Origin: a virus
Strand: one strand, 5' to 3'
DNA length: 40,186 nt
IMG/VR virus record: IMGVR_UViG_3300030104_003559
Location: 1 to 40,186 of that record
Of the stretch, positions 25,124 to 30,909 are shown one piece after another (the stretch's first letter is position 1; every line of letters begins with the position of its first letter). Position numbers and translations under genes: made by a program. The notes below the pieces were generated by a model. The model saw nothing but the letters and a program-made list of their open reading frames with translations. It searched no databases and was not told the origin of the DNA.

Positions 25124-25313
25124 GTTCCCACGTTCCTAGCTGTACCCACCTTTCTTACAAACTTACCTGAGCTATATATATACCCCTTATATACCTATTA
25201 TTATATTTATATATAAAAACATAGGAACATAAGGAACATATAGTAAATAAGTAGTAACAGAAGGGTTTTTGAGCGTTCCCAGAGGTGGGAACAAGGTGGG
25301 AACAAGTGGGAAC
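25124..25313. repeat. Iteron-like repeats around an AT-rich core; candidate replication origin
   Basis: TGGGAAC occurs at 25286-25292, 25297-25303 and 25307-25313, spaced 11 and 10 bases, that is one helical turn. Inverted copies are GTTCCCA at 25124-25130 and CGTTCCCA at 25274-25281, with near copies CGTTCCT (25131-25137) and GTACCCACC (25142-25150). AGGAACATA is repeated at 25223 and 25232. Between them, 25170-25220 is almost pure A/T. The region lies between the primase/helicase gene and the late operon. Repeats plus an easily melted core next to a replication gene are the usual signs of an origin. Confidence 0.6.
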
Positions 25314-25314
25314 T

Positions 25315-27351
25315 TTAAGAGTTTGGAGGGTTCCAAACCCATTTAGGTGTTCCCTGTACTCTTTTTTTCTTTCTCTCATATTTTAAGTTTTTGAGAATAG
25401 ATGAGACAGTCATAGTGTCTGATTTTGTTTGTCGTTCAATTGGTTTTTCTATGGCCTCAGTTAGAAGAGTTTCAATAGTAACGTCTTTTATTTTATTGAT
25501 AGGATTGTTTAACCATTGGCTGATAACAGTTAACCAAGGCGAATCAACCATATAAGTTAAATTTTCTTTTTCAATTTTATTTTCTTGTTCAAAAGTTAGG
25601 AAATGTGATTCTTTATTTTTCCACGCTGCAACAGCACCAGACCAAATTGCATCACGTTCTAATTGGAGTGAATCAAGATCAATAGATTCAACGGTGCATG
25701 GAATGACATGAAAGCGGCGGTTGCCAGAATCATCAAATAATAGTCCTGATTCTTTGTTACTTGATCCAACAATAATTGAAGTTCTAGGCCATTCTTCAAC
25801 TGCTTTACCATAAGGAACTCGCAGATAATCAGTTGAGCGAGATAAAAACGCTTTTATATGACCAGCATGTTTCTTTGAAGTCACGCTATCAATTTCAGCC
25901 CATTCCATTATCCAAGATCTAAAAAGTACAAGTAAATCATCCTTTGAGGAAACATCACCAAGAGCATCCGAGAAAAAGGGGCCAGCCAAGACGGCCCAAA
26001 AAGATGACTTTTTAATTCCTTGCTTACCTTGAAGAACAGTAGCGGTATCGTGTTTACAACCAGGAAGATACACTCTTCTAACGGCGTTTATCAGAGTTAA
26101 CTTAAGCATTACATCGTAGATAGTTGGTTCATCAATGGATGCGTCTTGTGGTCTTAAGTATGTTGTTGCTAATCGGTCAATGTATGTTGGTTCAACTTCT
26201 GAACTTACATGATCTAAGTAAAGCTTAACTGGATCATATTTGTTCTCGTGTGCAACTTTTAAAAGACAATCTATTGCCATTTGCTTCTCAACTTTGTAAC
26301 CAAGTTCAGCGAGCGTTAAATAAAAAAGTTCAATGTTTTTTATTACGTCGCCATCCATTTCAATGGAGTGTGAAAAGGTGTTAAAGCGAATTTCTTGCTT
26401 TGATTTGCGAAGAAATGAAATTAATTCTTGAGATGTAAGCTGTTCAAGTTTTGAAGGAATCGGAGTTGTTAATTCTTTTTCGGTAGGAATTACAGAATCT
26501 GGAAACACTCTTGGTGGAGGTGTCCAGCCGTCTTCTTTGGCAAATTTTTGAAGTGTACCGAGTGAGATGCCAGAGCGTTTAAAAGAATCCCATTTTTTTG
26601 CACATTCACCTGGTTTATATTTACTGTTCTTACTAGAAAGCTCTTCCCAATCTGCAAGGAGTGAATCTCCAGCAGAGTGAGCCGCCATACCAATTTTTAC
26701 CCATTGGTCATAGTCATCTATTCGGTTTGGATTTATTGATTGAAGAAGTGAACGAGCTTTGTCGATATCTGAGTTAAAGACTTCAACGGGTGCAGGTTTA
26801 GTTTTTTTAGGTTCCATCATCTTTTGGATAATGGCTAAAGGAGCTTCTGCTATTTCAAGATCATCAGGTGAGCGTCCATCCATCCACCTATACCCATCAG
26901 TTGTTGGATGCTTACCAGAGACAATTGATTGTGCTCCATCCCATCTGAGTTCAATCTGTTCAACAGAGCCGTCAATATCTTTAACACCTGTTTGGAATTT
27001 ACGTGTTTTTATTTTTGACCAATATTTTTCTGGGACTTTGTAAATAAGTTGAAAGCGACCAACACGGCCAGATGTAACCATCCAAGAGGGAGGTAAAGAG
27101 CCGACAGAAAAACCCCACTCGGTGAGGACTTCTGAAGCGGATTGACCATCGTGATCTAAGAAGAGAAGACCTCCGCTAGGAGTACCACTGCAAACACCTA
27201 TTCCAGTAGACCGACCTTCAGTAATTTCTTTAAATAACTGCAAACGTGTTAAAGGATTTTTCTGCCAATCATTTTGATAAGGGCGTTTATTTTGAACGGC
27301 AACAAAACCCCAGTCCTCTGGCAATCGGAGGATTTCATTTTCAATTGTCAT
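25315..27351 (-). CDS. Primase-polymerase / VirE-type helicase fusion
   Basis: A 678-residue replication protein with three parts. Residues 1-180 are a primase-polymerase-like domain (LFLDHDG with D66 and D68; later ELRWDGAQSIVSGKHP). Residues about 195-275 are a PriCT-type domain (ARSLLQSINPNRIDDYDQWV, AKKWDSFKRSG). Residues about 400-610 are a VirE/SF3-like ATPase with QGKQGIKKSS at 441-450 and IMEWAEID at 481-488, then RTSIIVGSSNKES. The Walker A has K447 where a glycine is usual. It would make primers and unwind DNA, probably at the repeats directly downstream. It follows the small RHH gene with 4 bases between them. Confidence 0.88.
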   Translation of the reverse strand: MTIENEILRLPEDWGFVAVQNKRPYQNDWQKNPLTRLQLFKEITEGRSTGIGVCSGTPSGGLLFLDHDGQSASEVLTEWGFSVGSLPPSWMVTSGRVGRFQLIYKVPEKYWSKIKTRKFQTGVKDIDGSVEQIELRWDGAQSIVSGKHPTTDGYRWMDGRSPDDLEIAEAPLAIIQKMMEPKKTKPAPVEVFNSDIDKARSLLQSINPNRIDDYDQWVKIGMAAHSAGDSLLADWEELSSKNSKYKPGECAKKWDSFKRSGISLGTLQKFAKEDGWTPPPRVFPDSVIPTEKELTTPIPSKLEQLTSQELISFLRKSKQEIRFNTFSHSIEMDGDVIKNIELFYLTLAELGYKVEKQMAIDCLLKVAHENKYDPVKLYLDHVSSEVEPTYIDRLATTYLRPQDASIDEPTIYDVMLKLTLINAVRRVYLPGCKHDTATVLQGKQGIKKSSFWAVLAGPFFSDALGDVSSKDDLLVLFRSWIMEWAEIDSVTSKKHAGHIKAFLSRSTDYLRVPYGKAVEEWPRTSIIVGSSNKESGLLFDDSGNRRFHVIPCTVESIDLDSLQLERDAIWSGAVAAWKNKESHFLTFEQENKIEKENLTYMVDSPWLTVISQWLNNPINKIKDVTIETLLTEAIEKPIERQTKSDTMTVSSILKNLKYERKKKRVQGTPKWVWNPPNS

Positions 27352-27355
27352 TGGA

Positions 27356-27532
27356 TTATCTAGTTAGCTGAGATTCGTAAGCGTCAAGCTGTTTTTTAGT
27401 CATTGCATGACGGATTATAGTTCTAATAAAACCAGCTCTAGAAAGTTCAGGAGGTTTATTTTCGTCTAACCATTTAATTTGTTCTTTAGTTAGCTGAGTG
27501 TTGATTGTCTTCAGTTCGATGTCTAAGTCCAC
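27356..27532 (-). CDS. Ribbon-helix-helix-type regulator (58 residues), GTG start
   Basis: A 58-residue frame from GTG 27532 to TAA 27356, too short for a 60-residue cut-off. An in-frame stop four codons upstream makes this GTG the only sensible start. It reads VDLDIELKTINTQLTKEQIK, then WLDENKPPELSRAGFIRTII. This fits a ribbon-helix-helix fold: one beta strand, helix A (TKEQIKWLDE), a turn and helix B (SRAGFIRTIIRHAM). It diverges from the helicase gene across 55 bases and precedes the primase gene by 4 bases, so it is placed to control both. ACAACCCCA stands directly before its GTG. Confidence 0.7.
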   Translation of the reverse strand: MDLDIELKTINTQLTKEQIKWLDENKPPELSRAGFIRTIIRHAMTKKQLDAYESQLTR

Positions 27533-27537
27533 TGGGG

Positions 27538-27565
27538 TTGTTTATGTAGCAGATAGGGGTAAGAT
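27538..27565 (+). promoter_or_regulatory. Probable promoter of the helicase gene in the divergent control region
   Basis: TTGTTT at 27538-27543 and TAAGAT at 27560-27565, 16 bases apart, with the expected transcript start near 27572. The transcript would start just before ATCCAACCCC. On the other strand a weaker pair (TTGGAT/TATCTG) could serve the RHH gene, so the two promoters would overlap. Confidence 0.4.
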
Positions 27566-27587
27566 ACCGCCAAATCCAACCCCGTCA

Positions 27588-28868
27588 ATGATCAAATTAA
27601 GAGACTATCAAAAAGAGGCAGCCGATAAGTTGTATTGGTTACTCGCACGAAAACAGTTTGCTTATCTTTCTGGTGAGGTAAGGACAGGAAAAACTTTAAC
27701 TGCTTTAAGCTTGATTGAACGATTAGGCATTCAACGGTGTTTACTGGTTACAAAGAAAAAAGCAATTGCAAGCATTGAGAAAGATGCAAAAGCTTTAGGT
27801 ATTCAAGATCGAATAATAATAATTAATTATGAACGGCTACCAAAATTCGCATGGACATTTTGGCAGTTATTAATTGTTGATGAGGCCCATTGTATAGGAG
27901 CATACCCAAAGCCTTCGGGAAGATGGAAGAACTTGAGAAAGATGAGTTATGAAAAGGTTTTAATGATGTCTGGTACACCATCACCAGAGTCATTTTCACA
28001 ATTATTTCATCAGTACACTTTGCACCGTCCTGTCTGGGCACAGTATAAAAATTTTTACGAGTGGGCTAAAAAATATGTATCGATAAATAAACAATATGTA
28101 GGCACTGGTCAAACCGTTAACGACTACTCGAATGCAAATGAAAAGTTAATAATGCAAGATATTAAGCCGTTTGTAGTTCAAATGACTCAAGAAGATGCAG
28201 GGTTTGAGACAAAGATTGATGAAGCTGTCCGATATGTAGAAATGAACGAAACAACTTACCAATTAGCTCAAGATATTATTGACGATGGAATATCTACTAT
28301 TGAAGGTCAAACAATCCTAGCTGATACGGGAGCAAAAAAACTAAGCAAATTAAAGCAGCTTTATTGTGGAACAGTCATTGGAGAAAGAAGCGGTAAAGGA
28401 ATTATTTTTGATCGATCAAAAGCTGAATACATCAAACAACGATATGGCAAACATAAAATTGCAATTATGTATTGCTATGAAGCAGAACGAAAAATGCTTT
28501 ATGAAGCATTTCCTAATGCAACGGACAGTCCAGAAGAATTTAATGCAAACAAGGATGCAGTTTTTATTGGGCAGGTAAGAGCCAGCCGTGAAGGAGTGAA
28601 TTTAAGTACTGCAACGTATCTTGTTTTTTTGGGAGTAGATTTTGCAGCACTCTCTTACCTCCAGGCTAAAGAAAGACTTTCCTTCCTCGGACGTGACACG
28701 CCGCCTAGAATTAGGTATGTATTTGCGGCCAATGGAATTGAAACTCGAATTTACTCCACAGTCCGAAAAAAAGAAAATTTTACAATCAGTCATTACAACA
28801 AAGTCCGAGGCGAATTATCAAGCCAAGCTGGTCAAAAACTTCGAGAGAGAAGGATGGGAAGTAATTAA
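27588..28868 (+). CDS. DEAH-box (SNF2-like) DNA helicase
   Basis: A 426-residue superfamily 2 helicase. The start at ATG 27588 gives MIKLRDYQKEAADKL, the usual first motif (Q-type RDYQ). An upstream frame from 27498 would run through the promoter. Motifs: Walker A GEVRTGKT at 29-36, DEAH at 98-101, SGTPSPESF (motif III), and a C-terminal domain with GQVRASREGVNLS and LSYLQAKERLSFLGR (motifs V and VI). It resembles SNF2-type helicases of phages, used in replication or recombination. It is the first gene of the plus-strand early region and overlaps the VRR-NUC gene. CCAACCCC lies four bases before its start. Confidence 0.88.
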   Translation: MIKLRDYQKEAADKLYWLLARKQFAYLSGEVRTGKTLTALSLIERLGIQRCLLVTKKKAIASIEKDAKALGIQDRIIIINYERLPKFAWTFWQLLIVDEAHCIGAYPKPSGRWKNLRKMSYEKVLMMSGTPSPESFSQLFHQYTLHRPVWAQYKNFYEWAKKYVSINKQYVGTGQTVNDYSNANEKLIMQDIKPFVVQMTQEDAGFETKIDEAVRYVEMNETTYQLAQDIIDDGISTIEGQTILADTGAKKLSKLKQLYCGTVIGERSGKGIIFDRSKAEYIKQRYGKHKIAIMYCYEAERKMLYEAFPNATDSPEEFNANKDAVFIGQVRASREGVNLSTATYLVFLGVDFAALSYLQAKERLSFLGRDTPPRIRYVFAANGIETRIYSTVRKKENFTISHYNKVRGELSSQAGQKLRERRMGSN

Positions 28869-29043
28869 ACTTTTAAAGACAAATAAAAATGGTTATCCTG
28901 ATCTGCTATTGCTTAAACCGAATGAAGTGCGATTTGTTGAAGTAAAGGCACTAAAAGGTCGATTAAGTAAGATTCAGGAATATCGAATAAAAGATCTACG
29001 CTCTAAAGGCTTTCCCGTCGAAGTTGCCAGATCGCCTGATTAA
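28732..29043 (+). CDS. VRR-NUC-type nuclease
   Basis: A small nuclease of the VRR-NUC family. The domain is SEANYQAKLVKNFEREGWEV, then GYPDLLLL with the metal-binding aspartate and FVEVKALKGRLSKIQEYRI, giving the D...ExK pattern. The start is uncertain. ATG 28732 leaves 29 extra residues that are read from helicase coding DNA in another frame. A start near 28792 (ATT, giving TTKSEANYQ) would fit the family better but is a rare codon. Such nucleases often accompany phage SNF2-like helicases, and here the two genes overlap. Confidence 0.8.
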   Translation: MELKLEFTPQSEKKKILQSVITTKSEANYQAKLVKNFEREGWEVIKLLKTNKNGYPDLLLLKPNEVRFVEVKALKGRLSKIQEYRIKDLRSKGFPVEVARSPD

Positions 29044-29056
29044 GTTAATATTTTGA

Positions 29057-29096
29057 TACATGGGTAAGGCAAAAGTCCCCATCACCCTCCCATGTA
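29057..29096. repeat. Inverted repeat TACATGGG...CCCATGTA
   Basis: A perfect 8-bp inverted repeat (29057-29064 and 29089-29096) separated by 24 bases. It lies between the VRR-NUC gene and the terminator at 29108. A short 16-codon frame (ATG 29060 to TAA 29110) runs through it, which could be chance. It could be an RNA stem or an operator. Confidence 0.4.
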
Positions 29097-29107
29097 CTAG
29101 AGAAAAG

Positions 29108-29132
29108 TAAGGGCGGTTAGTAGCTGCCCTTA
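29108..29132. terminator. Terminator hairpin between converging genes
   Basis: TAAGGGC (29108-29114) and GCCCTTA (29126-29132) form a 7-bp stem with an 11-base loop. ATTTAAT follows on the plus strand and CTTTTCTC on the minus strand. It lies where the plus helicase/nuclease operon meets the minus frame at 29130-29309, so it may work both ways. Confidence 0.6.
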
Positions 29133-29309
29133 TTTAATGCTCGAAATTATTCTATCTACTAGAAGGGTTTTCTTCATGTGGGTTTGAGTATCTGCTAACG
29201 GTTGTAACTGTCTATTTGAGAGTTGCATGAGTCCAGCCCTAAAACCTTGAAGACCTACGGGACTGCGGTAAACGAATGGAGCACCAAAGAAATTAAGCAA
29301 ATGTTTCAT
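29130..29309 (-). CDS. Possible small protein (59 residues)
   Basis: A minus frame from ATG 29309 to TAA 29130, coding MKHLLNFFGAPFVYRSPVGL, then QGFRAGLMQLSNRQLQPLAD and a basic-hydrophobic end. Its stop lies in the terminator hairpin and its start faces a promoter region shared with the gene at 29370, which is a sensible layout. I know no family, and there is no clear ribosome binding site. A longer start at 29363 would run through the opposite promoter and is less likely. Confidence 0.45.
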   Translation of the reverse strand: MKHLLNFFGAPFVYRSPVGLQGFRAGLMQLSNRQLQPLADTQTHMKKTLLVDRIISSIK

Positions 29310-29321
29310 TTTAACAATAGA

Positions 29322-29343
29322 GGTGTACAGACGTGTATATAAT
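29322..29343 (+). promoter_or_regulatory. Promoter with tandem GGTGT-N5-CGTGT element
   Basis: GGTGT (29322-29326), five bases, CGTGT (29332-29336), then TATATAAT (29336-29343). The same arrangement precedes the gene at 30251. The transcript would begin near 29350, and CACCAACCCC (29352-29361) would be at its very 5' end. Confidence 0.55.
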
Positions 29344-29369
29344 AAAGAGGTCACCAACCCCATTTTGAT

Positions 29370-29528
29370 ATGACATCATCAGCCGTCAAGAAACGCAAAA
29401 GACCTTTATATAAAGATCTTGATGCGACAAACCAAGGATTAAGCCGCAGGGTAAAAAACTTGGAGGATGCAGTTACGTTTTTATTTGTAGTTGCTGGAGT
29501 TTCAACCGCAACAGCTTTTATTTTTTAA
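29370..29528 (+). CDS. Small membrane protein (52 residues)
   Basis: A 52-residue frame from ATG 29370 to TAA 29528. It has a basic N terminus (MTSSAVKKRKRPLYKD), a short helix (LSRRVKNLEDAV) and a hydrophobic C terminus (TFLFVVAGVSTATAFIF) that would be a tail anchor in the inner membrane. It has its own promoter (29322-29343) and its own strong terminator (29534-29559), so it forms a single-gene transcript. I do not recognise it. A holin-like or host-takeover role is possible but unproven. Confidence 0.6.
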   Translation: MTSSAVKKRKRPLYKDLDATNQGLSRRVKNLEDAVTFLFVVAGVSTATAFIF

Positions 29529-29533
29529 CCACC

Positions 29534-29559
29534 GCCCCGCTAGTCGGGGCTTTTTTTTT
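29534..29559 (+). terminator. Strong intrinsic terminator touching the next start codon
   Basis: GCCCCG (29534-29539), loop CTAGT, CGGGGC (29545-29550), then nine T (29551-29559). The ATG of the methyltransferase-like gene begins at 29560, directly after the T run. Confidence 0.85.
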
Positions 29560-30186
29560 ATGAAAATTCTTATTGCCTGTGAATATTCGGGTCAGATCCG
29601 AAACAGTTTTGCGTCATTACCTTTCGGGCATGATGTTATTAGCTGTGATCTTTTACCAACTGAACAAGAAGGTAAACACTACCAAGGAGATGTTAGAGAT
29701 ATTTTATACAGTCAGAAATGGGATTTAATGGTGGCCCATCCGAGCTGTCAGCATATAGCTGTATCAGGTGCTGCCCATTTTTGGCGAAAGGAAAAAGAAC
29801 AAAAAGAAGCTCTTGATTTTGTACGTTTACTTATGAACGCTCCCATTGCTCGGTGGGCTATTGAAAATCCAATTAGCGTTATCAGTTCAAGGATTAGACC
29901 GCCCGATCAAATTATCCAACCATACGAATATGGTGATAGTTTTCAGAAATCAACTTGTTTGTGGTTAAAAAATTTACCAAAACTGAGGCCAACAAAAATT
30001 GTTGATAGGGGTGAATTTTACGTTTCGCCTAAAGGTAAGAAGATGCCAGCTTGGACAGCAAAACTAGGAAAAGGAAAAGGAAAGGAAAGAAGTAAAACAT
30101 TTCCTGGAATTGCAAAGGCTATTGGAGAACAATGGGGAGATGAGTCAAGATTGCCTGAGATAGTTGAGCAACTAGGACTCTTCTGA
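29560..30186 (+). CDS. DNA cytosine-methyltransferase-like protein
   Basis: A 208-residue protein with the start of a Rossmann methyltransferase (MKILIACEYSGQIRNSF), a loop SCDLLPTEQEGKHYQGDVRD, then MVAHPSCQHIAVSG and RWAIENPISVISS. The PSCQ and ENP patterns match motif IV (PC) and motif VI (ENV) of C5-cytosine methyltransferases. The protein is short, as are many phage members of this type. No restriction partner is encoded nearby, so it would act alone, perhaps masking sites from host enzymes. Start ATG 29560 is chosen because it gives the family start. It lies directly on the terminator T run with no ribosome binding site, so expression probably depends on read-through. Confidence 0.75.
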   Translation: MKILIACEYSGQIRNSFASLPFGHDVISCDLLPTEQEGKHYQGDVRDILYSQKWDLMVAHPSCQHIAVSGAAHFWRKEKEQKEALDFVRLLMNAPIARWAIENPISVISSRIRPPDQIIQPYEYGDSFQKSTCLWLKNLPKLRPTKIVDRGEFYVSPKGKKMPAWTAKLGKGKGKERSKTFPGIAKAIGEQWGDESRLPEIVEQLGLF

Positions 30187-30199
30187 GCTGTACAGACTA

Positions 30200-30227
30200 T
30201 TGACACAGGTGTTCCGAGGTGTATAAT
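30200..30227 (+). promoter_or_regulatory. Strong sigma70-type promoter with tandem GGTGT element
   Basis: TTGACA (30200-30205), 16 bases, TATAAT (30222-30227), a near-perfect consensus. GGTGT occurs in the spacer at 30208-30212 and again at 30218-30222, ten bases apart. It drives the gene at 30251. The transcript would begin near 30234, with a leader of about 17 bases that ends in AACCAACCCC directly before the ATG. Confidence 0.8.
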
Positions 30228-30250
30228 TAAATGTATAAGCAACCAACCCC

Positions 30251-30517
30251 ATGACTGCTAAAACAAAAACTAATTTCATTTTTGAAATTGATCACCCTGA
30301 TACAGTTGCTCCAAGAGCTATTCAAACAAGTGTTGTAGGGGAAAAAGGTTTATTAGATATCAAAGCTTTAGATATCAACGAGATCTCACCTTTTAAAACA
30401 AGGTATGTTTTTCAAATCAAGCACCCAAGAGATATAACACCACAAGAAATTGAGCAAAAGATGGAAGGCCGTCAAGGCTGTATTTCTTTGAAAATTCTTG
30501 ACATTATTCCTCAATAA
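30251..30517 (+). CDS. Unknown early protein (88 residues)
   Basis: An 88-residue protein with an internal duplication: IFEIDHPDTVAPRAIQ near residue 10 and VFQIKHPRDITPQEIEQK near residue 53, each followed by about 15 residues ending in a KALDI or KILDI stretch. It thus seems to be two copies of a 43-residue beta-alpha-beta unit. I know no family. It is the first gene behind the strongest promoter in the window, so it is probably an abundant early product. AACCAACCCC touches its ATG, and no Shine-Dalgarno is present. Confidence 0.7.
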   Translation: MTAKTKTNFIFEIDHPDTVAPRAIQTSVVGEKGLLDIKALDINEISPFKTRYVFQIKHPRDITPQEIEQKMEGRQGCISLKILDIIPQ

Positions 30518-30520
30518 ATT

Positions 30521-30652
30521 ATGAAGCTTTTTACTTTCGGTATTATTGCCAGCCTTGTTTATTTCAACGCAACCAGTGGAGCATTGACAAAGATGACCCA
30601 AACAGATTGCAACGCTGGCATCCAAGAAGCGTGTGATCAATTACAAAAATAA
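30521..30652 (+). CDS. Small secreted or membrane peptide (43 residues)
   Basis: A 43-residue frame four bases after the previous stop, with a hydrophobic signal-like start (MKLFTFGIIASLVYFNA) and a short polar part with two cysteines (TDCNAGIQEACDQLQK). A disulphide between them would make sense in the periplasm. It is too short for a 60-residue cut-off, but its spacing suits the operon. Function unknown. Confidence 0.55.
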   Translation: MKLFTFGIIASLVYFNATSGALTKMTQTDCNAGIQEACDQLQK

Positions 30653-30658
30653 GGAGTC

Positions 30659-30687
30659 AGGCGGCAACCAACCCCTGATAGCCGCCT
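30659..30687 (+). promoter_or_regulatory. Hairpin with AACCAACCCC in its loop
   Basis: AGGCGGC (30659-30665) pairs with GCCGCCT (30681-30687) as a 7-bp perfect GC-rich stem; the 15-base loop begins AACCAACCCC. No U run follows, so it is not a simple terminator. The loop carries the same motif that stands before several start codons in this genome. The next gene starts 30 bases after the stem. Confidence 0.55.
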
Positions 30688-30717
30688 AACATCCATAAAC
30701 AATCTATCTATTTTCTG

Positions 30718-30909
30718 ATGAATTCCAAAGAAGTCTTTAATACCTTTACTACTGTTATTGAGAGTCCTGACAGCACTCCTTTCTTTAGGCAGTTAGCGAA
30801 AGCAGCTTTAATAGCAACGCCTGATGACAAGGCTTTGATCATGCGAAATTGGCCAAAGTTTGTACAAAACTACGGTCCAGGTTCTTCTTTATATAAAGAG
30901 GCAGCATGA
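30718..30909 (+). CDS. Unknown small protein (63 residues)
   Basis: A 63-residue helical protein (MNSKEVFNTFTTVIESPDST, then FFRQLAKAALIATPDDKALI and RNWPKFVQNYGPGSS). It overlaps the RecE-like nuclease gene by four bases (ATGA), so the two are translated together. I know no family. A role as partner of the nuclease/annealing pair is possible from its place alone. The start has no Shine-Dalgarno. Confidence 0.6.
   Translation: MNSKEVFNTFTTVIESPDSTPFFRQLAKAALIATPDDKALIMRNWPKFVQNYGPGSSLYKEAA

Noticed and set aside
25155-25379. Minus frame of 74 codons across the candidate origin
   Set aside because: It overlaps the end of the primase gene in another frame and encodes low-complexity, cysteine- and tyrosine-rich sequence from repeats and AT-rich DNA.
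27498-27587. Longer start for the helicase gene
   Set aside because: It would run through the divergent control region and the start of the RHH gene; the family start motif RDYQ begins at 27588.
29200-29300. Possible tRNA or structured RNA (GGAC...GTCC pairing near 29230-29270)
   Set aside because: No T-loop, anticodon or acceptor-stem pattern could be assembled; the minus frame at 29130-29309 explains the stretch better.
29491-29559. Longer start for the methyltransferase-like gene
   Set aside because: The extra residues are read from the previous gene's end and the terminator; the family start MKILIACE is at 29560.
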